From positions 1-45,228 of the forward strand of contig JAJFLQ010000090.1 in the NCBI GenBank assembly GCA_021772615.1: a stretch of 45,228 nucleotides of DNA, read 5' to 3'. The notes under the pieces are model-generated. The model saw nothing but the letters and a program-made list of their open reading frames with translations. It searched no databases and was not told the DNA's origin. Shown one piece after another: positions 24,410-33,451 of this stretch (position 1 is its first letter; every line of letters starts with the position of its first letter). Made by a program: the position numbers and the translations under genes. The DNA comes from Verrucomicrobiota bacterium. GTDB lineage: Bacteria; Verrucomicrobiota; Lentisphaeria; JABSQK01; JAJFLO01.

Positions 24410-25798
24410 TTATGCGGATTCCGGGCCGACCATGTCGCCCGGACGTACCCATTCATTGAATTGCGCTTCGGTGAGGAAGGCCAGTTCCAGAGCGGCCTGT
24501 TTCAGCGTCTTGTCTTCGCGCCACGCCTTCAACGCGATCTGTGCCGCTTTGTCATAGCCAATATGACGATTCAATGAGGTCACCAGCATGAGCGAATTGT
24601 TGAGATGCTCGTTGATGCGTTTGTGATTGGGCTCGATACCCTGAACACAATTTACGTCGAACGAACGGCACGCGTCCGCCAGCAGATTGACGGACTGGAT
24701 CAAGCTGAATGCCAGCAGTGGTTTGAATACATTGAGTTCGAAGTTGCCCATCGATCCCGCCATCGCGATGGCAGCGTCGTTGCCGTAGACCTGGCACACC
24801 ACCATCGTGACCATTTCACACTGCGTCGGATTTACCTTGCCCGGCATGATCGAGCTCCCGGGTTCGTTGGCTGGGAGATTGATCTCCCCCAGACCACTCC
24901 GGGGACCGCTGCCGAGCCAACGGATGTCGTTGGCGACCTTCATCAGGGCCGCGGCAAGGGTTTTCAGGGCGCCGGACACAGCTACCACCGCGTCGTGCGC
25001 CGCCATGGCTGCGAACTTGTTGTCTGCCGACCGAAATGCGTGCCCGGTGATTTCGGTGATCTCTTCAGCCATGAGAACGGCATAGTCCGGCTTGGTGTTC
25101 AGCCCGGTGCCTACGGCTGTACCGCCGACGCAGAGGTCGCGTAAGAGGTCGGAGACAGACTCGATCGTGTTGCAGGCCTGTTTCAGTTGTGCAGCATACC
25201 CGGAAAACTCCTGTCCCAGGGTCAGAGGCGTCGCGTCCTGGAGGTGCGTACGGCCAATCTTTACAACGTCGCTGAATGCGGCGGCTTTGGACTCGAGCGT
25301 ATCGGCGAGGCCGCGAGCGGCGGGAAGTAACGATTCGTGGACGGCAACGATTCCGGAAATGTGGATGGATGTCGGCACCGTGTCGTTCGTAGACTGCGAC
25401 ATGTTCACGTGATCATTCGGGTGAACGGGCGACTTCGCGCCGATCGTGCCGCCGAGTAGTTCGATGGCTCGGTTGGCGATGACTTCGTTGACGTTCATGT
25501 TTGACTGTGTACCGCTTCCGCTCTGCCAGATCACGAGAGGGAAGTGGTCGTCCCACTTCCCGAGTATGACTTCGTCCGCAGCCTGCTGAATGGCGTCGGC
25601 CAGTTCCGGCTCAAGCGACCCGAGGCGGGCATTCACGATCGCTGCTGCCTTCTTCACGATCGCATGGGCGCGAATAAATTCGACCGGTAGACGCTCGTTG
25701 CCGACCTTGAAGTTCTCATAGGCGCGCTGCGTCTGTGCGCCGTAATAGCGGTCGTCCGGTACCATGACCTCGCCGAGGGCATCTTTTTCTTTACGCAT
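24410..25798 (-). CDS. fumC: Class II fumarate hydratase
   Basis: A 462-residue enzyme of normal FumC length that interconverts fumarate and malate in the TCA cycle without an iron-sulfur cluster. Family blocks in order: [20 protein letters not shown] (about 98-117), [11 protein letters not shown] (about 134-145), [19 protein letters not shown] (about 185-203), and the superfamily signature [15 protein letters not shown] (about 314-328) with the catalytic-loop serine. GPRSGLGEI precedes it, as in FumC rather than aspartase. It lies 24 bases downstream of ilvD on the same strand, so the two are probably cotranscribed. Confidence 0.96.
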   Translation of the reverse strand: MRKEKDALGEVMVPDDRYYGAQTQRAYENFKVGNERLPVEFIRAHAIVKKAAAIVNARLGSLEPELADAIQQAADEVILGKWDDHFPLVIWQSGSGTQSNMNVNEVIANRAIELLGGTIGAKSPVHPNDHVNMSQSTNDTVPTSIHISGIVAVHESLLPAARGLADTLESKAAAFSDVVKIGRTHLQDATPLTLGQEFSGYAAQLKQACNTIESVSDLLRDLCVGGTAVGTGLNTKPDYAVLMAEEITEITGHAFRSADNKFAAMAAHDAVVAVSGALKTLAAALMKVANDIRWLGSGPRSGLGEINLPANEPGSSIMPGKVNPTQCEMVTMVVCQVYGNDAAIAMAGSMGNFELNVFKPLLAFSLIQSVNLLADACRSFDVNCVQGIEPNHKRINEHLNNSLMLVTSLNRHIGYDKAAQIALKAWREDKTLKQAALELAFLTEAQFNEWVRPGDMVGPESA

Positions 25799-25822
25799 AA
25801 TAGAACTCCGTGTAGTTCGGCG

Positions 25823-27505
25823 TCAGCCGTCCGTGATGCAGCCTTCGGAAGCGGATGACACGCTCTTGATGTATTTGTACAGTACACCGGCATCGGCCTT
25901 ATAAGGCGGCGGCGACCAGGCTGCCAGCCGCTTTTTCAAGGTATCCGCATCGATGTCGACGGAAATGCTGTTTGTCTCGGCGTCGATTGTGATGGGATCG
26001 CCGTCCTGAACAACCGCAATGCCGCCGCCGCACTGGGCTTCGGGCGTTACATGGCCAACGACAAACCCGTGGGTGCCTCCGGAGAACCGGCCGTCCGTGA
26101 CCAAAGCCACAGTGTTGCCCAGGCCCGCGCCCATGATCGCGCCCGTGATCGACAACATCTCGCGCATACCGGGGCCGCCTTTGGGACCTTCGTAGCGGAT
26201 GATAACAACATCACCGGCGGCCACGACCTTGTTCTGTATGGCCGTGAGGCACGCCTCCTCGGAATCGAAAACACGTGCGTTGCCGGCGAATCGCGTACCC
26301 TCCTTGCCGGTGATCTTTGCTACCGCGCCTTCTTCGGCGAGATTGCCGTAGAGGATCTGAATATGACCGGTTTTCTTGATCGGTTTCGCCGGCGGCGCAA
26401 TGACCGTCTGCGCCTCCATCAATCCGGGAAGGTCCGCGATATTTTCGGCCAGCGTCTTGCCGGTGACCGTTATGCATGTTCCGTCCAGGTATCCCTCGGC
26501 AAGCAACAGTTTCTGTACGGCCGGCACACCCCCAACCTTGTGCAGGTCCTCCATGACGTACTTCCCGCTGGGCTTGAGATCGGCCAGATACGGCGTGCGG
26601 TCGCTGATGCGCTGAAAGTCGTCGAGCGTAAGCGTCAGCCCGGCTGATCGCGCAATGGCAATGAGATGCATGACTGCGTTGGTTGAGCCGCCGAGGGCGA
26701 TAACGATCGTCATCGCATTGTCGAATGCGGCGCGCGTCATGATGTCCCGCGGCTTGACGTCATTCTCCAGAATCGTGCGCATTGCCTCGCCCACGCTTTC
26801 GCACTCGCGTGTTTTCTCGGCGCTCGTTGCCGGATACGACGAGCTGTAGGGCAGACTCATTCCCAGTGTTTCGATCGCCGATGCCATGGTATTTGCGGTA
26901 TACATGCCGCCACATGCCCCGGCGCCGGGGCAGGCATTCTTGAGCACGTGCTGCAGCTCGGTCTCATCGACATTGCCCGCTACAAACTGCCCGTAACTCT
27001 CGAATGCCGATACGATGTCCAACTTGCGCCCGTCGTGGTAACCCGGCCTGATGGTACCGCCGTACACCATGATCGACGGCCGATTTATGCGGCCCATAGC
27101 CATTACCGATCCGGGCATATTCTTGTCGCAGCCGACTACCGATATATTGCCGTCGTACCACTGCGCACGCATCACCGTTTCGATCGAATCGGCAATGATA
27201 TCACGTGAAGGAAGCGAATAGTTCATCCCTTCGGTCCCCATCGAGATGCCGTCGCTGACACCGATGGTATGGAAGATCAGCCCTACCATTTCGGCGTTCT
27301 GCACGCTTTTCTTGGCCACCTTCGCGAGGTCGTTGAGGTGCATATTGCAGGTGTTTCCTTCCCAGCCGGTGCTGGCGATGCCTACTTGCGCCTTTTGTAG
27401 ATCCTCGTCGGTGAGCCCTATGCCGTAGAGCATGGCCTGAGACCCTACCTGCGACTGCTGCTGGGTGAGACGGGCGCTGTACGTGTTTATATTATTTCCA
27501 CTCAT
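25823..27505 (-). CDS. ilvD: Dihydroxy-acid dehydratase
   Basis: A 560-residue enzyme for the third common step of isoleucine and valine synthesis, turning dihydroxy acids into keto acids. Cys53 (NTCN), Cys126 (VGCDKNMPG) and Cys198 ([14 protein letters not shown]) are all present, the three-cysteine pattern of the [2Fe-2S] type. The C-terminal block [21 protein letters not shown] (quoted as [19 protein letters not shown]) is intact. The start ATG at 27505 follows an 85-base gap after the ParA gene, so it may have its own promoter. No other branched-chain gene is nearby. Confidence 0.96.
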   Translation of the reverse strand: MSGNNINTYSARLTQQQSQVGSQAMLYGIGLTDEDLQKAQVGIASTGWEGNTCNMHLNDLAKVAKKSVQNAEMVGLIFHTIGVSDGISMGTEGMNYSLPSRDIIADSIETVMRAQWYDGNISVVGCDKNMPGSVMAMGRINRPSIMVYGGTIRPGYHDGRKLDIVSAFESYGQFVAGNVDETELQHVLKNACPGAGACGGMYTANTMASAIETLGMSLPYSSSYPATSAEKTRECESVGEAMRTILENDVKPRDIMTRAAFDNAMTIVIALGGSTNAVMHLIAIARSAGLTLTLDDFQRISDRTPYLADLKPSGKYVMEDLHKVGGVPAVQKLLLAEGYLDGTCITVTGKTLAENIADLPGLMEAQTVIAPPAKPIKKTGHIQILYGNLAEEGAVAKITGKEGTRFAGNARVFDSEEACLTAIQNKVVAAGDVVIIRYEGPKGGPGMREMLSITGAIMGAGLGNTVALVTDGRFSGGTHGFVVGHVTPEAQCGGGIAVVQDGDPITIDAETNSISVDIDADTLKKRLAAWSPPPYKADAGVLYKYIKSVSSASEGCITDG

Positions 27506-27590
27506 GTTCTATCACTTTCATTCTGGTTTCGGGGTAGTTTAGATGCTCCGGCAGCCTGTCGATCACAAAGCCGACGATCGGCCGTCGGGC

Positions 27591-28337
27591 TTACTCCTTC
27601 ACAATCTCACCGACTTCGCGCCACAGTTTTCTATACGCTTGAGCGGCACGTGACCGCGGCGCATACGCTGCGACGGGTTCCCGGCAAATCCCCATGCGTT
27701 CAACGTCGGTGGCATACGGAATCTCAGTAGCAAGAACCCGTTTGTAGGTTGTTCGCACGGTGTTCATCGTTTCACGATGGAGTTTTTTCCTTCGTTCTAC
27801 CATTGAAAAAAAAGGAACGATCTTCTTGCGCCTGTAATTGTGCTTGCGAAAAAACGACAGCAACTGATCGAACGTTCGCAACGACAGTGTGGTCGGCACC
27901 ACGGGCACAAGAATGATGTCGACCGAGTTAAAGATGTTCTCGGACACCATGGTGAGATTGGGCGGACAATCCAGGAAGATGTACGCATACTCCTTTTTCA
28001 CGGGCTCCAGTATCATCGACAGGCGATCAGTCGCATGTTTCAACTTGTTGAACGCGATGTCGAGATTGCGCAACTCGAAGTCTGCCGGCAGAATATCCAG
28101 ATCGGGGTAGTCCGTTCCTTTGATGCTCTGTTCGAGTTTCTTGCCGCCCCTCAGAAATCCTTTCAATCCCGCCTTTATTCTCGGCTTGACCCGTAGATAG
28201 TAGCTGGCGGAACTCTGAGAATCGAGATCGATCAGTAACGTCGGCTTGTGTTCTTCGGCGGCAAGATACGCCAGGTTGACAGCAGATGCCGTCTTTCCCA
28301 CACCTCCCTTCACATGGTATAATGCGACTACGCTCAT
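27591..28337 (-). CDS. ParA/Soj-type ATPase coupled to the polyphosphate locus
   Basis: A 248-residue ParA/MinD-superfamily ATPase. The deviant Walker A HVKGGVGKTASA (signature lysine plus catalytic lysine), Walker A' LLIDLDSQSS and Walker B YIFLDCPPN are all intact. The length excludes an N-terminal DNA-binding domain, as in ParA proteins that move on the nucleoid. No ParB or parS-like gene is nearby. Its start overlaps the stop of the CHAD gene as ATGA. ParA relatives position plasmids, chromosomes, carboxysomes and other cargo. Given the context I infer polyphosphate granules as cargo, which is unproven. A housekeeping chromosome ParA is less likely without ParB. Confidence 0.9.
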   Translation of the reverse strand: MSVVALYHVKGGVGKTASAVNLAYLAAEEHKPTLLIDLDSQSSASYYLRVKPRIKAGLKGFLRGGKKLEQSIKGTDYPDLDILPADFELRNLDIAFNKLKHATDRLSMILEPVKKEYAYIFLDCPPNLTMVSENIFNSVDIILVPVVPTTLSLRTFDQLLSFFRKHNYRRKKIVPFFSMVERRKKLHRETMNTVRTTYKRVLATEIPYATDVERMGICREPVAAYAPRSRAAQAYRKLWREVGEIVKE

Positions 28338-30079
28338 CGGTTCTTCCCGGTTGCGAACAGCGTCTTGTAGAGCGCCCGGTTTTCGGCGCCTGCGAAAACG
28401 GAGAATACGCTTGCAAAGCGGGCGCGAACCGCTTTCTTTTCGAGGTCAAGTTTCTCCACCAGGCATCCGATTGCCATGATTGTTCGTCGTTGTTCCGGTC
28501 GATTGCTCGGGAGCTTCTCGACGAACGTCAGCAATTCTGCTTCTTGCACGCACAAGTCGTTGAATCGGCCGAGATTGTCCTGAAGTCGCTTGAGCTGGGA
28601 TATCAGTTGTCGTGTTTTCTCGACTGGATATAGTGACACGAAGAACTCAAGCAGATAACGCAATTTTTTGCAATCGATTCGCAACTCATGCAGCGTGGCA
28701 TCCGGTGTTGCATCGGTAATACCGGCCCCAAATCGCAGGATGTACATGAATTTCTTGTAGATGCGTTTACTCGCCAACCCGACAACCGGCAGCTCAGCGT
28801 TGATCGCCGATTCATCGGTGTTACAGCTGTTGCTGAGGAGACGCTCCCAGTTGTTCATCATGTCCGTGTACTGCGAAGAATGTAGCGCTCGAACCACTTT
28901 TCTCAATTCGCGGGTTCTTTCTTTCGCCAGGTACGCAAACAGCGGTTCGAGGTCGCAGGCAAGCTGCTCGGGGAGCATGTCGCGGAAGGAATCTGCGTTC
29001 AACAGGTACACATCGAGATCCCGGAGCTTATTCGATAATTTTCCAAAGTCCGAGAAATCCCGCTTGTACTGTGCCGTGATGCCGGCCGGCAATACCCCTT
29101 TGATTTGAGAGAGCGCTGATCGTGTACGTCGAATAGCAACACGAAAATCATGTAAAAACTCCGTGTCGATATCGCGTATCACGCCGTCCCAGTTTACCCG
29201 GATGATCTCGACCAGTCTCAAGAGAATTCGTCGCGTAGCATCATCGGCAGTTGCGCGCCGATCGAGCTGAAGCTGAAGCTTGGGAGAGTAGGGCGGCTGC
29301 GCCACCTTCAGCTCGTCGAGCAGCTCCGGGAGCACAGGCAGAGTTGCACGCGACCAGCCATTGCTGCACAGAAATCGGTCGGCCCGGCGTGCAGCCGCAC
29401 GGTAGCCTCGTACCGGCTCCAGCCATAGTCGCGTACACACAATCTGGGCCGACAACTCGTCAGCTGTGTTGCCTCGTGCCGGAACGGAGCAATAGGAGCG
29501 TAGAAAAACACGCACGATGGTCTTTCCGTCTTCATTGAGCAGACGCAGGTTCTGCCCGTGTGTCGTAACGGTAGCGTAGTGTCGCAATGCGCGCATCTGA
29601 GTCGCGGGCTCGAGCCGTGAACGGCCCACTGGATCCGGAATGTCCGCGGCGAATCGAAGCGGTGATGCATTCCCGAAAATGGCGAGCGTGCTGTGGTCAT
29701 CCGTTTTGATGAGGCGGAAACCGGCGCCACTCGCCAGCAAGGCCAATCCAGCCGACTTCAGACGGGAATCGAAGGTGTCGAATATCTTGATGCGCACCTT
29801 ACGGACATTGGTTGCAGCGGCATCAGCGAACAATTGCGAGAGACCATCCGCGGTGCATGCCTGACTGCGTGCGGTCGCAGGGGACTGCGACCCTCCAATG
29901 GGCTGACGTGTCACTGAGGTGCATGCCTGACTGCGTGCGGTCGCAGAGGACTGCGACCCTCCAGCCGGTGGCGGACGTTTGACGGGAGTGTATGCCTGAC
30001 CGCAGGGCAGGGCAGGGCTATGGGCGCCCTTCGTGACTTTGGAGGCTACAGGCTGTTCGGACCTTTGATGCATGTTCAT
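28334..30079 (-). CDS. CHAD-domain protein with CYTH-like N-terminal region
   Basis: A 581-residue protein. The CHAD domain (about 270-560) has EFLHDFRVAIRRTRSAL near 310, LRDLDVYL near 355 and the second helical repeat TLHELRIDCKKLRYLLEFF; the conserved His, Arg and Lys residues form the basic surface that binds polyphosphate in known CHAD domains. Residues about 90-260 look like a decayed CYTH domain (VRKVRIKIFDTFDSRLKSAG). The first ~80 residues are low-complexity linker containing GGSQSSATARSQACT and GGSQSPATARSQACT, encoded by two REP-like repeats. The start ATG at 30079 is 12 bases after the PPK1 stop; no later Met precedes the CYTH-like part. The stop overlaps the ParA start. Confidence 0.88.
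   Translation of the reverse strand: MNMHQRSEQPVASKVTKGAHSPALPCGQAYTPVKRPPPAGGSQSSATARSQACTSVTRQPIGGSQSPATARSQACTADGLSQLFADAAATNVRKVRIKIFDTFDSRLKSAGLALLASGAGFRLIKTDDHSTLAIFGNASPLRFAADIPDPVGRSRLEPATQMRALRHYATVTTHGQNLRLLNEDGKTIVRVFLRSYCSVPARGNTADELSAQIVCTRLWLEPVRGYRAAARRADRFLCSNGWSRATLPVLPELLDELKVAQPPYSPKLQLQLDRRATADDATRRILLRLVEIIRVNWDGVIRDIDTEFLHDFRVAIRRTRSALSQIKGVLPAGITAQYKRDFSDFGKLSNKLRDLDVYLLNADSFRDMLPEQLACDLEPLFAYLAKERTRELRKVVRALHSSQYTDMMNNWERLLSNSCNTDESAINAELPVVGLASKRIYKKFMYILRFGAGITDATPDATLHELRIDCKKLRYLLEFFVSLYPVEKTRQLISQLKRLQDNLGRFNDLCVQEAELLTFVEKLPSNRPEQRRTIMAIGCLVEKLDLEKKAVRARFASVFSVFAGAENRALYKTLFATGKNR
29852..29896. repeat. REP-like palindromic repeat inside the CHAD gene, copy 1
   Basis: 45 bases: GGTGCATGCCTGACTGCGTG, then CGGTCGCAGGGGACTGCGAC and CCTCC. 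GGTCGCAG and CTGCGACC form an 8-bp hairpin around GGGA, and GCATGC/GCGTGC a second imperfect stem. It lies in frame within the coding sequence. Confidence 0.85.
29918..29962. repeat. REP-like palindromic repeat inside the CHAD gene, copy 2
   Basis: Differs by one base from copy 1 over 45 bases and begins 66 bases later, exactly 22 codons. A degraded third piece, GTATGCCTGACCGCAG, follows at about 29989-30005. Confidence 0.85.
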
Positions 30080-30091
30080 TTCTGCTGCCGA

Positions 30092-32395
30092 TCATGGATA
30101 ACCGGACCAGTTCTCCATTCTCGATTTACCCCGGGTCTGAAGTCGCTTGATCTTGTCCGCTGCCATTTTTCGTTTCTCGGCGATTTCCATGAGAACCTCC
30201 TGGCTCGTCACGACTTTCTTGTCCTCATCGTATATGCAACGCTCATAGCTGCCGTCGGAAAGCATGGTCCATGCCGTGCATCGGTCATCAATCTGGATGT
30301 CGATTATCTGCCGCAATTCACGCTTGAGCGCCGGATCCTCGACGGGCGCCAGTACCTCTACGCGTTTTTCGAGGTTGCGGCGCATCGCATCGGCACTGCC
30401 AATGTAATATTCATTGTCGCCGCCATTCCCAAAAAAGTACACACGCGCATGCTCGAGAAAGCGGCCGACGATACTGGTCACCCTGATATTCTCGGACAAG
30501 CCGGCAACGCCCGGACGGAGTCGGCAGCTGTCACGGATGACAAGGTCCACTTTCACACCCTTTTGTGATGCCGCGTAGAGCGCGCGGACGACATCGCGGT
30601 CTTCCAGGGCGTTCATCTTCATCTGGATCACACCGGGATTGTCCTTGGTGTGCACTTTTATCTCACGTTCGATCTTGCCGAGTATTGCCTTTTTTAGATT
30701 TCCCGGCGCCATCAGAATTTTCTGATATTTTCGGTGTGCGGTGTACCCGGTGGTGAGAAAATTGAACAGCTCGGTAAGGTCGCGGCCGATCTCTGGATCG
30801 CATATGAGCATGCCAAGGTCGGTATACAGCCGCGCCGTGCCGGCATGGTAGTTTCCCGTTCCGATATGGCTGTACGTATGCAGACCATCGAAGTCTTTAC
30901 GTACTACCAAGATCACCTTAGCGTGCGTCTTGAAGCCGATTACGCCGTAAGTAACGTGAATGCCCATTTCTTCCAGCTGACTGGCCCATCGGATATTCGC
31001 GGCTTCATCGAATCTCGCTTTCAGTTCGATCACGACGGCAACCTGTTTGCCGTTCTGCACGGCGTCGATCAGGCAATTCACCACCTGTGTGTCGACAGAG
31101 GTTCGATACAGCACCATCTTGATGGCGCGAACCTTGGGGTCGCGACTGGCTTCGCGCAGAAACCGTTCGACGGATGTCGAAAACGACTCGTAGGGATGGT
31201 ACAGCAGGATCGGTCCGTCATTCTTTAGAGTATGAAAGATGTTCGGCTCGTTCTTGAGTCGCGGTGGATCGATCGGGTGATGGGACTTGTGCTGAAACTC
31301 GGGAATATTCAGATTGGCAATCTCGATCAGGTCGCGCTTGCCGATCATGCCGTTTATCTCGAATATGTCATGGGTTTCGTCGAGCGCGAGATCCGCACAG
31401 ATCATTCCGAGATGGACGGGGTCCATTTCTTTCGATACCTGTAGCCGGACAATCGGTGCGAACTTGCGATCACGCAATTCACTCTCGATCAGTTCGAGCA
31501 GGTCGTCGGCTTTGTCTTCGTCCTTTTCTGTATTGACATTACGCGTCACGCGGAATAATTCCGCTGACACGATCGTTATTTCCGGGAACAAGATATCCAG
31601 ATTTTCCTTGATGATCTCCTCGAGACGGACGAAGCGATGGCCCGCGCCTACCTGGACAAATCGTGGCAGATCCTGCCCCACCGGCACCTTCACCCGGGCG
31701 AACGCGACGTCATCCCGATTGGAGTGACTCAATGTCACCAGCAGGTTGAGTGACAGATTTGAAATAAACGGGAACGGGTGCGCTGGGCCAATGCTTTGTG
31801 GTGTGACCAGGGGATAGATATTGTCTCGGAAATGCTCGCGCAGCGCGGTCTTCTCGCCGTCGGCAAGGTCAGAATACGGTAGGATTTCGATGCCATTTTT
31901 TTTCAACAATCCGAGCAGATGTTCGAATAATTCGGACTTCTTGTCTTCGATTTCCTTGATCGCGCGGTAGCACTCGTGCAACTGCTGCATCGGCGTACGC
32001 CCGTCGATGCTGGGTTCTTGTATCTCTGCCTCGACCAGCTGTTTGAGACCACCGATACGTTTCATCACGAAATCATCGGTATTTGATGACACGATGGCGT
32101 GAAACTTACAACGTTCGAGCAGCGGCGTCGTGTCTGATTCAGCCTGCCACAGAACCCGCCGGTTAAAGTTCAGCCAAGTGAGTTCCCGGTTCAGGTAGAG
32201 GTGCGGCGAGTCGAGATCCCACTCTCCCTTGGCAGCGTCTTCCTTAAGGGGATCCGCCCCGGTATCAATCCGCACTCTTGACTTCCCGCATTCCTGCGCA
32301 TCCTGGTAGGTCCGCAGGATCTGTACGGTGTCGGGACCGTGGGAGGTGCTCCGCCCCTTTCGTCTGCTGGTGACCTTCCGCGCTTTTGCGTTCAT
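30092..32395 (-). CDS. ppk1: Polyphosphate kinase 1
   Basis: A 767-residue PPK1, somewhat longer than the usual ~690-720. It reversibly builds polyphosphate from ATP. The N-terminal domain has YLNRELTWLNFNRRVL (about 67-82). The two phospholipase-D-like C-terminal domains carry the autophosphorylated histidine in FKTHAKVIL (His491, counterpart of E. coli His435) and FLEHARVYFF (His649, counterpart of His592). The extra ~50 residues at the N-terminus are basic and then acidic. The start is ATG 32395, preceded by AAGGGG and 5 bases after the Nudix stop; the frame stays open into the Nudix gene, but that is not credible. It is the core of the polyphosphate operon. Confidence 0.95.
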   Translation of the reverse strand: MNAKARKVTSRRKGRSTSHGPDTVQILRTYQDAQECGKSRVRIDTGADPLKEDAAKGEWDLDSPHLYLNRELTWLNFNRRVLWQAESDTTPLLERCKFHAIVSSNTDDFVMKRIGGLKQLVEAEIQEPSIDGRTPMQQLHECYRAIKEIEDKKSELFEHLLGLLKKNGIEILPYSDLADGEKTALREHFRDNIYPLVTPQSIGPAHPFPFISNLSLNLLVTLSHSNRDDVAFARVKVPVGQDLPRFVQVGAGHRFVRLEEIIKENLDILFPEITIVSAELFRVTRNVNTEKDEDKADDLLELIESELRDRKFAPIVRLQVSKEMDPVHLGMICADLALDETHDIFEINGMIGKRDLIEIANLNIPEFQHKSHHPIDPPRLKNEPNIFHTLKNDGPILLYHPYESFSTSVERFLREASRDPKVRAIKMVLYRTSVDTQVVNCLIDAVQNGKQVAVVIELKARFDEAANIRWASQLEEMGIHVTYGVIGFKTHAKVILVVRKDFDGLHTYSHIGTGNYHAGTARLYTDLGMLICDPEIGRDLTELFNFLTTGYTAHRKYQKILMAPGNLKKAILGKIEREIKVHTKDNPGVIQMKMNALEDRDVVRALYAASQKGVKVDLVIRDSCRLRPGVAGLSENIRVTSIVGRFLEHARVYFFGNGGDNEYYIGSADAMRRNLEKRVEVLAPVEDPALKRELRQIIDIQIDDRCTAWTMLSDGSYERCIYDEDKKVVTSQEVLMEIAEKRKMAADKIKRLQTRGKSRMENWSGYP

Positions 32396-32400
32396 CGTTG

Positions 32401-32826
32401 TTACCCCTTTTTGCCAAGGTGCTCCGGAATTTTCTTTATGATCTGAGCCAGCGCCGTGTTTTCGACCATCCGCAACGCGATTTTGATTCCAACCCAACGA
32501 CGCCGACGAAAACTCGCCTCCGGCCAGGAATCCAACTGTTTTTTTACGCGGAGGGCAAACACGCGTATAGTACATGTACCGCCCCATTTTTCACACGTAT
32601 AGCGACCAATTTCTCCGCTTGCGACTTTGCCGCAGACACCGGCCTCTTCGAGCGCCTCCTTTACTGCCGACTCCTCCGGCGACATGTCCGGCTCAATCAC
32701 GCCTTTGGGGATGATCCAACGCTGTCGTCGCCGACTGGTGATAAGAAGCACTTCGAGACCTGTCTTTCCGGTGCGCACCGGAATAACGCCGGACTGTGAA
32801 TAAATCGAATATTTCTCATCGGACAT
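32401..32826 (-). CDS. Nudix hydrolase (diphosphoinositol/dinucleoside polyphosphate phosphohydrolase-like)
   Basis: A 141-residue protein from MSDEKYSIYSQSG. The Nudix box reads GVIEPDMSPEESAVKEALEEAG, here in two parts: GVIEPDMSPEES and AVKEALEEAG. Lys replaces the usual Arg of REUXEE, with the metal-binding EE retained. WIIPKGVIE with the short box resembles the DIPP/Ap4A branch, enzymes that in eukaryotes also hydrolyse polyphosphate. Position 5 bases before ppk1 supports a role in clearing diphosphorylated nucleotides or polyphosphate, but this is inference. The frame is open to 32910; I prefer the internal ATG because the fold begins there. Confidence 0.85.
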   Translation of the reverse strand: MSDEKYSIYSQSGVIPVRTGKTGLEVLLITSRRRQRWIIPKGVIEPDMSPEESAVKEALEEAGVCGKVASGEIGRYTCEKWGGTCTIRVFALRVKKQLDSWPEASFRRRRWVGIKIALRMVENTALAQIIKKIPEHLGKKG

Positions 32827-32971
32827 GCTGTCACCGTCGTAGCAGTAGGCGGGCTCTATGTCGAAGCACCGCAACTTGCATGATATGGAATGCGCACCTC
32901 GTTGGAGCACGTTAAAGCGCGAACATCATTATTGGGCTGTGGTTGGTTCACAATCAACCCGGAATTGACGC

Positions 32972-33451
32972 TCAGCAAACGATATCCGGAATCCGCTGGT
33001 TTACCGCAAGATTGGAATTCTTGAATTCAATCCAGCCCGTCACCTCAACGTCGAACCAGTCCGGTGGCTGGAACATATCGCTCGATGACTCATCCGAAAA
33101 CTCAACTTCTGCTACCATCAAGCCCTGCAGGCACCCTTCGTAGACATCGAGTTCAATCAGTACATTGTCGACCGGAATGCCATAACGCACTTTCTCGATC
33201 CGCCGAGCGAGCGTCTGCGGCCACAACGCATCAAATTGCACACGATCTATCGCGACCTCGATCTCTTCGCGCACCTTGCCGCCGCCGCGCTTGAGCGTCT
33301 GATTGTATGTACCTGCATCGTCGCGAATCCGAATTTCGATGCTGTCACCAGGAACGGTAAGATAGCCTTGGCGCAGTCGCCTGGCCGGATGCGCGTCGAG
33401 GTTCGACGGTGCACTTTTTATGAGAAATTTTCTTTCGATTTCGAGGCTCAT
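32972..33451 (-). CDS. CYTH-domain triphosphate tunnel enzyme
   Basis: A 159-residue stand-alone CYTH protein. The signature ExExK is Glu4-Ile-Glu6-Arg-Lys8 in MSLEIERKFL. Basic strands LRQGYLTV, EIRIRDDAG and NQTLKRGGG, and acidic strands EEIEVAID and VLIELDVYEG, line the tunnel in the usual order. Bacterial single-domain members are mostly inorganic tripolyphosphatases or thiamine-triphosphatase-like; adenylate cyclase is less likely here. The start ATG at 33451 overlaps the stop of the PPK2 gene (TGATG). With PPK1 and PPK2 beside it, tripolyphosphate, the end product of polyphosphate breakdown, is the likely substrate. Confidence 0.92.
   Translation of the reverse strand: MSLEIERKFLIKSAPSNLDAHPARRLRQGYLTVPGDSIEIRIRDDAGTYNQTLKRGGGKVREEIEVAIDRVQFDALWPQTLARRIEKVRYGIPVDNVLIELDVYEGCLQGLMVAEVEFSDESSSDMFQPPDWFDVEVTGWIEFKNSNLAVNQRIPDIVC

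Noticed and set aside
27506..27590. Branched-chain amino-acid leader or riboswitch before ilvD
   Set aside because: The gap is only 85 bases, with no Ile/Val-rich leader peptide, no T-box motif and no strong hairpin series.
29852..29962. CRISPR array
   Set aside because: Only two full copies, internal palindromes, location inside a coding frame, and no cas genes in the window.
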